Positions 51,501-62,505 of a stretch of 64,000 bases of DNA are shown in pieces (position 1 is the stretch's first letter; every line of letters begins with the position of its first letter). Under the pieces are notes generated by a model, which saw nothing but the letters and a program-made list of their open reading frames with translations, was not told the DNA's origin and searched no databases. The stretch spans positions 45,012,840-45,076,839 of the forward strand of contig CM049322.1 of NCBI GenBank assembly GCA_026874595.1, in the 5' to 3' direction. Both the position numbers and the translations under genes were made by a program. This DNA comes from Sipunculus nudus (taxonomy: Eukaryota > Annelida > Sipuncula > Golfingiida > Sipunculidae).

Positions 51501-54500
51501 AGAAATGAATAACCATGTCGATCATCAAACATGGTAAACGTCTCTTAACGCCTTTGATCTGAAACCTGACTCGGTCTCCTGTCCCTTGGGAGGTCATGAC
51601 CCGTGACTGCTGTATCACCTGACAAATCCACGGCAATTTGGATATCCGTTAGCTGGGGTGATTTTAACTGTTGGGAGGACGAAAAGTGTCCGTTGTCCTG
51701 AATAGCAGGCTGCCCGCCCTAGAGGGGTTCTTCAAGCAGTAAAAGTAGCTTTAACCAAAATTGTACGTTACGCGGGGTGTCCGCCGTAGAGGGGTGTCTG
51801 CGGGTTTCTCTATAATGAACAGGCACTCATATTGAAGTATTGTAAGAAATTTGTGTTCTTGTTACCCAGGGGTGTAATCTGAAATCTATTTCAGATAACC
51901 CCCTGTTAGTCTAAGGCGATGGTAATATGAATATACCTCGTGTCTTCAAGATTATTTATAATATTTTTGTAATTGATGACTAGCCTAAAAATCATATGTT
52001 TTTTTACACGATAATATATAAAGTACAAATCATATTTTCTTTTACTAGGCTTCATTGATTCATAAATACATACAACACACTGTGCTCAATGTCGTTTATC
52101 AAAGTGAAATTTGACTGGCAAGAAAGAACCATTCCCTCGTGGAAGGGGTTTAGGTCAATTTGAAAAAAAAATAATTACAAGAGAATAAGTAGATCCCCAA
52201 ACTGATATTTGTTTATTCACTTTAAAAACTAGTAACGCAGCTCGGAGAATGTTAAGTTTTCATTAAATTCAGAATCTATTTCTGGCGTGAGGAAATCTGT
52301 ATTTTATCGTCAAACGCGATAAATAATGGTTCATGTGCTTATTTTTGAGAAAAAAATATACTTATATTGACTTTACTTCAATCGTTTTATTTCTCTGTTT
52401 TCTACTCTAGAATGTCTGAAGAATTCAGTTCCAAATGGTGAGTAAAATGTACTCTTTTTTCCAAAAATCATATAAAATAGTTTGTTTTATTTAATGCAGT
52501 GATGGTTTGCCCAATGAATCATTTATATGGACAATAGTGTGTCGGTTTAAGTACCAGTGCCATCAATGTATATTAGATTGTGTTTTCTGCTGTGTCCGCA
52601 GCATTATCTAAATTCATTATGCGAATATTGTGGATTTAACAAAAGATTTACTCCTCTAAATAATTCGTGTTGGCAGTTGTTTCATGATCTTTACATTAGA
52701 GATCAAAACAAACAGAAACACGAAATTGTTAGACTCCACGACAAAGCCCATATCTTCACTCATTCAAACAAGCACACCAATAATCATAGAGACAAGAGTT
52801 AATAAACAACCTACTGGTTGCATATGAATTTTACGTTATGAAATATGTGTATTATCTGCATCAGTAAGATAGACTCTGAAACAAAATCAAGTCTGTCCAT
52901 GGAATTAAAATCCCTGCTAATATCTCTGAATCCCTGGTCACGATTAGATGTTTTCTCTTATAACTTACGGATGAGGCGCGGTGACCAGCAAGGCATTCCT
53001 CCGGCTTCTACTTAAAAGACACGGGTGTATTGGCCACAAAACACTCCACAGACAGGTACCTTCAGACCACTCTCAGACTACTGAATGCAAAGGCCGTGAC
53101 AAACGGCCTCGTTTCATGCAATATTGAATACCCCTCGCTTGTATGATCCAGCCATGGGAACGATGTCCACGTGCAGTAGTAACCGGGCCTGAATAACACA
53201 AGAATATAAACTGAGAGGAAATATATGCTTCTCTCCTTTCAAATAGTCCGACACGAGAATGGAATTCAACAGAAGTATAGACTCAGTTAAGCTGGCGGTA
53301 TACCTTAAACAAAATTAAGTTATATTAAAAAAAAAATTATAATAATAAAATAAATTGTTAACAATTTGTTGTGAACAACTTTCTGTTTCAGAGGATGCCT
53401 GCGATGAGAAATTCATTCCATATCTTAGCACATTTGATCCACTGAAGGTGAGTTTACGCTGTGTGTAAATCAACAAATACATTTATATAGCAATATTTCA
53501 TCCAATGAGTATCAAAGAGTTCCTTACAATGTATATGTCATACATAACAATAAACACAATATAAATAACATATATACATACACATATAAATATATATATA
53601 TATTTATATACGAAATTGATTAGTTACTTTGCTGCTCTATCAGACTGTAACCTGACTGTCTGAAAATTATGGATTTCTATCGTCATTCGACAGACGGTTA
53701 TCGATAGTTTTGTGTTCTTGTGAAACGGGCAAAAAATATCGTATTTAAGTGCACGGATAGAAATTCCCTAATTCTATCACGAGTATTCGTTGCTATGAAA
53801 AATTATTGACGTTAAAAGCCGAACAACTAGTCTATAGAATTGCTGGCAGGCCGTAGGCGATCCTTGAATGGCCGTTGAGCTGACCTTGGCCAAGTTCTCC
53901 GGGGTTGTTTTTGATACAACTGCCGCGAATTAATGTTTATTGCCTTATGATTTATACGCAAAAGAAAATACATTTTATGATACCTGAAAATCAAAGACAA
54001 ACAGTATATAACCTTATACAAACTAATATCAGATCTTTCATATTGTCTGCATATAGGTCACAAAATTTTTTACCAGTTTTTCTTTGGTCCTCGTAAAATT
54101 TTTAAGTTTAAGATTCAGCATGCATATTAACAAATAAATTGTATAATGGATATACTATTTTGAGTTTACCGTATGGTAAGATCGCAAGCATGAAATCCGC
54201 TCGAAAAACAACGAAAAAGTGGAGATCGCGAAAAATTATCCTCGCGAATATGAAGCCTTCCGCAGTATATTGGGTTATATTTTTGTAGGTTATGGGTCGC
54301 TGGTATTTGAAGACGTGGTTTTTCCCAGAAGGAGAAGTTCCTTCTGCAAACATTATTGGTTTAGCTGTTGATGTCGATAGAAAAGGGTCAAATTACAACG
54401 TCCAATATTATTACACGTAAGCCGCATTACATTTTAATTAATTACACACCCGCCAGCAGGCAAGTTACTGTATTTTCCCATGGATAGTGTGTCACCTAGC

Positions 54501-54649
54501 AAATAACGTAAGGAACATATTCTGAAAATGTTCAGTGATCTAGAATTTTACAAAGGATATTTTTTTTCAGTAAACTCTCATTGTTAAGATTATAAGAGAA
54601 GGGCTTAATCAAGTATAGAATTTGATTTGATTCTATAGATTACGGAAGT

Positions 54650-54702
<53 letters not shown>

Positions 54703-56115
54703 CAAGGTACAGTGAAACCCAGGGCTGCGGACACCCGTCTTGGGCGGACACCCCGCCTAACGAGCATTTTTACTACTATAAGAACCACTCTTGGGCGGAC
54801 ACCCCGCTATTCAAGACAAGGGACTCTTTTTGTCCGCCCGATGGCTAAAATCACCCCGGTTAACGGACACCTAAGTACGGTGGCTGATTTAGGACACAGA
54901 AAAAAAAATATTTATCTCGAGATCTCGATTTCCTAAAAATTTTTTTTGCTTCATACAATTTTTTTTATGCTTCCTAAATTTTTTTTTTTTGCTTCCTAAC
55001 ATTTTTTTTTTTTTGCTTCCTAAAAATTTTTTTTTTTGCTTCCTAAAATTTTTTTTTTGCGAAATTCTATGTCGAGATCACGAGATAAATAATTTTTTTC
55101 TGTGTCCTAAATCAGCCACCGTACCTAAGCGGCCGCCCCGATCGAAATACTTTAAAATTGCAAATATGGTCTACTTCCCGTATGCCTTATATGACTTTAA
55201 AGTTCTTATGGTTTAGGCATATTAATTGCTATGACTATAAGACCGGAGCTAGTTTTACTCAATTTACCTTATTTTTCAGCTGGCACATTTATTCATATAT
55301 CCTTCCATTAATTGCAGTGCCAACAAAATGACGGAATTCCAGTTGTTTCTATTGTGCCGAACTTTAAGTGAAGCAACATATTCATTCTGAATCCGTTCCA
55401 CATTAATCTATCATAGGCCCAGGAGCGAGGATAATGACGTATGTGTTACACATCCGGACGATACAAGTCACGGGTCATGACCTCTCGCCTGGGTCGGGGG
55501 CTCAGCGATATCAACCAATCCCCGATTCTTTAACATTTGTATCAGGGAAATTAGTCCCACCTACCAATCATAAGGCATGACATCATGCATTTATTTGTCA
55601 TTTTTGCTCACGCTCCCGAAAGATGTATAACAATACTTGTACGAGAAATTTATTTATTCCATAGACGATTTTTTTTTAAATATCACCGAAAGAGTGAGTA
55701 ATCAATAATTTTACGGCCCAGTCGAGACGGGTAAGTAATGTCAATGTCAGTCAATGTTAGAATATTATTTTTTTTCCACAAGTTATGACGATAACGTTCT
55801 AGTTAGTTTTGAAAGCTTCATTCCAAAAATAAAAAAAAATAAAAGAAAACAACAAATTTCATTCACATATAACATATATGTAAGATCAAAGATTCGATGA
55901 AAAATGCCGGCATTCATGATGGATTAAATCCCACACTAGGGCCTCCGACATGTGGCCGCAGCCGGACCTCCTGGGGCCGATCCCCTCTTGGGCGGACACC
56001 CCGCTATAACGGACAAACCGTCCGGTCCCGTGACTGTCCGCCGCAGAGGGGTTTCACTGTAATACATATATAAATTCAATACAGCATAGTGAAAGTGCTC
56101 TACCATATATAAAGT

Positions 56116-56166
<51 letters not shown>

Positions 56167-57288
56167 TTATCTTTTTATTTTAGGGAAGGACAGGGATGCA
56201 GTAAGCTTCCTATTGCTATCCTGAAATCGACGCCAACGTACGGCAAATTGATGCAGCTTGGCGAGTTCGGAAACGGTATGCACCAGCTATTGTCAAACAT
56301 AGACCTTTATAATTTAGATTTTATTGAAATGAATAAGTTGCTTGACCTTTGGGTAATTATGGAGATTATATCTTAATAATTGTATTATTCAACAGTTATT
56401 TTTTGTTATGTATCCCTGCTCTTCATTCTCAAAGAATAATTTGGCGATGAATGAATTGCCCACTAGACTCGCTGGTTTTGGTTAGCTAAGGAAGGCTACA
56501 TGAGTGGTAAAACCACGTGAAAGATACTAGTTTCAAAAGGTTGAATCAACCTATAAAAACTAAAGTTATTGCAAAAATATTAAGTATATTGTTAATTACA
56601 TCTGTATTGACTTATGCACGGGACATATGATATAAAGATTTGAAGATTCTAATTGTGGTATTTAAAAGGAATTAAGAAGCCAAAAAATATGAATTTTAAG
56701 TTAACAAACAGGAGGAAACAATTTTTGAATGGGTAATCTGAAACCGTATAAAGTACTCTGAAATCGATTTCAAGTTACCGGGGGTAATCTTATATAATAT
56801 TCTGATCACCCCCGGTAAATTGAAATGGAGTATAATCTAATTAATACAACATGACACAGGGAAGTTTTCTCGAGGCCGATCGCATTAACAATCTTGATTT
56901 CAGCGGGCCGAAGGTGTATCAGTTCCCCTCAAATTCCAGGGCCTGTTTCCCAAACTAGCCTGCCAATGATCCAGCGCCGTTCCCTTTTAATCTATCACGC
57001 AACATTGTTTTTTATAAATGTTTCTTAATTTTTTTTTTCAGGAACAAGGGGTTTCGTGTACGACACGGACTACACAAACTGGCTGATTTTTTGGTCATGC
57101 CAGGAACCTTTCGAAGGAATCTGTGAGAAACCTCTTGTCGAAATTTGGAGCCGAAGTCCATTCCTGTCACCCGTTATCAAGATGAAGGCAAAGCACGCAC
57201 TAAAAGACTTATGTGGCCCAACTGACGAATTCAGCTTTCCCTCTGGAATTTACGAACGTAAATATATACATTTAAAAATATGTCGAAG

Positions 57289-57367
<79 letters not shown>

Positions 57368-58864
57368 GGTCTAACCTGTCTAATGCGACCACCCACGGGA
57401 CTGGGCACAAGTGGTCGTATTAGACAGGTTCTGAAAATTTAGTAACTGCACAAATTTAAATGTCTTGTATGCATATTGGTAGGCCTGCCACGTTTACACT
57501 TTTAAATGACTCCGTTTTGATTAATTTCTGTCAACGTTTACAGAACGACAGACCGTTTACACGAAAGGCAATGATACACTCTGTATGTCGATCCGCTTTA
57601 CAACGTCGGTAAATCTGTAATACCGATATATCAGAAAATATGATTTGTAGACGCGGTAACGAATGGCGTATTCAGGTGGACTCTTGTTTGAAAACTTAAT
57701 GAGGGTTTACTATTATAAACAAGAATCTTAGCCTTTGTTTTTTAATTATACAGGATTTCTTTACATAAGGTGTATACAGGCGTGCCACCGGTATTAAATA
57801 TGACATCGCCCTTGTAATATGCTATCTTTATTTACCGCCGTTGTAACCACCGAAAATGAATGAACCCACGTGTTGCCGCCAAATTTGCATTAAAAGTTAA
57901 GTTAATTGACCATCAAATGTCGATTTTATCGGCGTTTTTACTCCTTCGTGCGCACGAGCGCTGGTTAAGGCGAAGCAAAAAATAGGGGTAAACATGTACC
58001 CGAATTGGTAACCATGGTTACGGTGACGACACATCATGTCATTTGTTCTTTTCAACTCATTAGCATAGCTCTGGAGGGCAATTCTTCCAAATATTGCCGA
58101 CTGGCTACCGTGCATACAAGCGGGCCATAAATATGGCCTTACGGAAAATGCAAATTTTCAGGCCGTAGAGCAATTTCGAACGATCTCAAATCAGTTCTTA
58201 GAACGATTATGGCTGTCAGAAATTCTCGGCGAAGGCCATGTTCAAAGCCAGGGAGCAGCTGCTTATTTCTCTAGTGAAAATGTTTTTAATACTAGTAACC
58301 ATGCGCTTTCTATAAATCCCGCGTTAAAAAATGCGTTGTCAGCTACAAATCCCCGTATGAACGTTCAAAATTGTTTGCCGACGTCACACGTTACTAACAT
58401 CATTTGCTTCATATGAACATCATATATTTTCCACTCTTTGGAATAACGCCTTTTATAACACACTGAATAGATCTAAGACAAACCAGGGAGGCACAGGTCA
58501 AAGATTAACTTCGGGACACCATTATGTCTGGTCGTGTCAGCCAATCACGTGGCTTAGCCGGGGCTCCGGGTCCAGGGTCGGCCCAGGATCCTCCCAAACA
58601 AACCACCAGTAAAACAAACAGCGGTGCAAGTGACCGCAACTACACGCATGGTCAATCAACCGACCAGTCCGCGCTGGTCAGTGAGTTGTGCAATGGGTGT
58701 CCGCATTAGGCAGGTCAGTATGTCACTTTGGTCAGGAAAATACTGCCAGTAATCTGGATTTATTTATAGATAATATAATGGAATTTCGAAAGGGACTGAT
58801 ATCAAGTGGTCGTGATAGTGAGTTGCCCGCATTACACAGGTGTTCGTTTAGACACGTTGGCCTG

Positions 58865-58915
<51 letters not shown>

Positions 58916-58918
58916 TAC

Positions 58919-58957
<39 letters not shown>

Positions 58958-60435
58958 TGATAGGATTTGGTTTAAAAAAATATATTTATTTATTGATTAT
59001 TTTATGCCATTTCTCTATTACCATGGAATCTGTGGTATACTTGTACCCAAAATATAGACCTCAGCAAATAGTCTGACATGTACACCGGTATTCATAATGA
59101 AACCATCAATCCATCCGCAACCCAGGTTGACTTGCCGTCAGACGATTGTTGCCGGCGCCAGGTTCCGTTTTGATGCTGTTGGTTACTTTGTATTTGTGTA
59201 TCTCTGGCAGGATAAGATTCTGTCATGTTTATATATAAAGACAAGCCCACTTATTCTTATATCGGTGGTGCATGCATAAATTATGATAATAACCGGTATG
59301 TGACATTATGCGGGCTTCAACATCGATGTCCTTTTGAGTCATAGAAGAAGCATTATATCTCAAATTATATTAAATAAATCGTCAATAAAAAGGAAACAGA
59401 ATCTTTTATGATTTTTTTTACTGCACAACGGCTTATCAAATTACGTTTATGTGCACCTGACAATTTATTTCCTGTAAATTTTCTGCCGCATGCTGCAATA
59501 ACTGATAAAATCCGACTTGCCAACAGAAAGAGTCGTACCGTCTGGGTCATGAGGTCAGATGTCTGGAAATATGCGGCACAGTTATAACGTTATGCGTGGA
59601 CAAACTTTTTTACTAGATAATAATTTCCCCGACTATTTCGCCTTATTTTCTGAATATCTTATTAATGACTCAAAGTTCCATGATCGTCTTTATGACAGGA
59701 TTGTTGGGGAGCGGGCATCGTCATGCCATTGTCAACGTTCTGAAGTTTCGCCGCGATTGAGGTTTTGGGCCGGGTATCTCCTCCAGTGCTCACAAAACCT
59801 CCAGCTATTCGTGGACCCTAAAAGGGAATTTACGGTCGTAAGCAACATTTAGAGCTCGTGCCTCATGTCATCTCTGCAAAGTCACGGAGGTGTAAACCAC
59901 GGCCTTGCAAAGGCCAGGAGTTCATTATGTATGACATGTGATGGCAAACTTGCACTTGTTAACGTACGAAGAAACACAATGACGTGGATTACCGTGGTAT
60001 CTTAAGTCGTAAATTAGCTAAGTGACGGGGAGTGATCTGCATGCATCACTGCATTGCCTGCCGCACACAGAGGGGAGATGTGACTGTTTGATACTCCTGA
60101 CCGATTACAGGCTCTTGACCTCGTTGATCGCCGTGTCGGCGCCTGATGTGATATTAACAGGGATCTGGTATCATTGCCAAGGGTTCCAAGCAAGACAATA
60201 AGCGGGATTATGACAATATTCCATGATATTAAACGGTCAGGTTTTATAGGAAATGGTTTGGGATTTCAGATTTATGTGACAATAAACGGGATTTTCTATT
60301 AACCGATATGACACAAAGTGGGGTCGACTGTAATAGTTTTAAGTCGATTATGCAAAAATGCAATCCATTTAATTGAATTTGAAAAAAGACCATTCATCGA
60401 TTTAATCGATTAATTGGCACAACCAGTATGGCTAT

Positions 60436-60489
<54 letters not shown>

Positions 60490-61727
60490 AACATACGTGA
60501 ATCGTATGAGGAAATAATAATGTCCTTATTGTTATAATTTAATTATTTAAAGTCACATTTAAAGGACAGATTTCATGTCATAAAAATACACTTTGGCATG
60601 GGTACAATTAATCAGAGTATCCGAGACTTTGGCTATTTGTTACGTGATGGCACAGCACACATAGGATTCAAATGTCGTCTGTTAAAGTTTGGCTTTAGGT
60701 TTTATTTAGTCAGTTGTCACTGTCACATTATTAACTAATAATAACGTGCACCCTTGATCAACGTTCATGCTTGGAAGTGACATCTAGTGTTCAAACTATA
60801 AACGATTGGACTATATAATATATATCTCGTTTGGAATACACATACACGTGAATATTAACAAAAACAAACGCTTCCTGCTTATGCGTTACTGCTGTATTCG
60901 TTCAGCACACTTATTCATACACTAAGACAGTGAACGCTTAAAGTGAAATCGTGTTCATTTAAACACCTCGGAAATGATTTAAAGTTGTTAAACCAATTGA
61001 GAGATTAACATTGCAGATTATTTTTAAAAGATCACATCAATCCTGTTATTAACAATTTTAAGTTACTACAGTGAATGTTTCTAAGAGATATTCACATAGA
61101 TTTCTCCCAATATTAAATATATGTAAAAACTCCCGATATTTTAACTACAGTTTAATTTAGTTTACTTTTAGTTTAAATGATTAATGTATTGTAAGAATAT
61201 TCAAACACTCTACAAATATAACTTTTTTTACATTTCTTTAATATAATTATATATATTATTTTTTTTGCAGACTGCCCTGAACCGGAAGAAGAAAAGAAAG
61301 GTAAGTTTCTATAAACAATGAAAATTATCACCAGCAATTTATTACACCAAACCTCCACTATACATATTGTTCTCATAATGATAGTCTGACATCATTATCA
61401 TATTTAAAACAAGAATCAGTGTTTTTATATTACACACCCATTTATCATAACGAAACGACACATACCTGTCAACGCATTGTTTAATATAATTATTCATATA
61501 GTAATATGGACTTTGATTTACTCTTCAGACGTTTTAATCTTCATGTAATTACAATATCAAATGATTTTAAACCACTGTTTTGTTTTCTGCAATATTCAGC
61601 TGCCTATAAATTATATAAATATAGAGGAATAAATTTTTATCAGACATGTTTACTATTATGCAGTGTTCTGCAACATGTTTTCGTACTATCCGGTATGACA
61701 ATCTGAATTCAATATAATAATAATAAT

Positions 61728-61798
<71 letters not shown>

Positions 61799-62470
61799 TA
61801 TTTAAGGAGTTGACCCTTTTTCTGTTTTAGACACATCAGGAGCATGTTGTAAGTGTACGGTTTTATTCACTTTACCATGCAAGCTAATGTATAATTAATT
61901 TAATAATTTTCTCGTATGTATGTTGTCTCATTAGCTTTATTTGCCTCGGATAGTTACACCATATCAAACAATCGGCTGTAATTGTCCAGAAAAGGCACAG
62001 TATTAAGAGAAAAAAAGTATATCTTAAATTTTATTACTGTATAAAAGTCTCTGAAGTATTGGCAGAAAGATATATACTGTAATTGGCATCATATTCGTGA
62101 GATTTTCGGTTTTCACCAATACAGGGTTTCGCGAGGGTTTCATTTTCGCGATTTACCATACAGTAACTTACACATCCGTTGTAACATAACCATTATTAAT
62201 TCAGTCAGCTAACATTCACTTAGAGTCTTAGCAATTGTATTAGGAGTAAAGGGAACATCAGACAATTGTTAATCAGTCATGCAATAGTGGCAAATATACA
62301 GGAGCATTGATATTGTTTGAATTATCGTTCTTGGATTTTCGGGTAAAGCTACGATTCCTTTTACGCGGTTGCGGTCGCTGTATACGGTTGCAGCATGGCC
62401 AATACCTTTTTTGCGTTCGCCAATGCGGATAATAACGGTGTTTGTATATGTGATATAATATTTAATATTG

Positions 62471-62505
<35 letters not shown>

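Noticed and set aside
51870-51905. Palindrome GTAATCTGAAATCTATTTCAGATAACCCCC and a relative at 56725-56830
   Set aside because: It is probably the edge of an old dispersed repeat; boundaries and function could not be set.
59559-59852. 97-codon plus-strand frame in lipocalin intron 9
   Set aside because: No recognised motif, no splice support and no repeat of it elsewhere.
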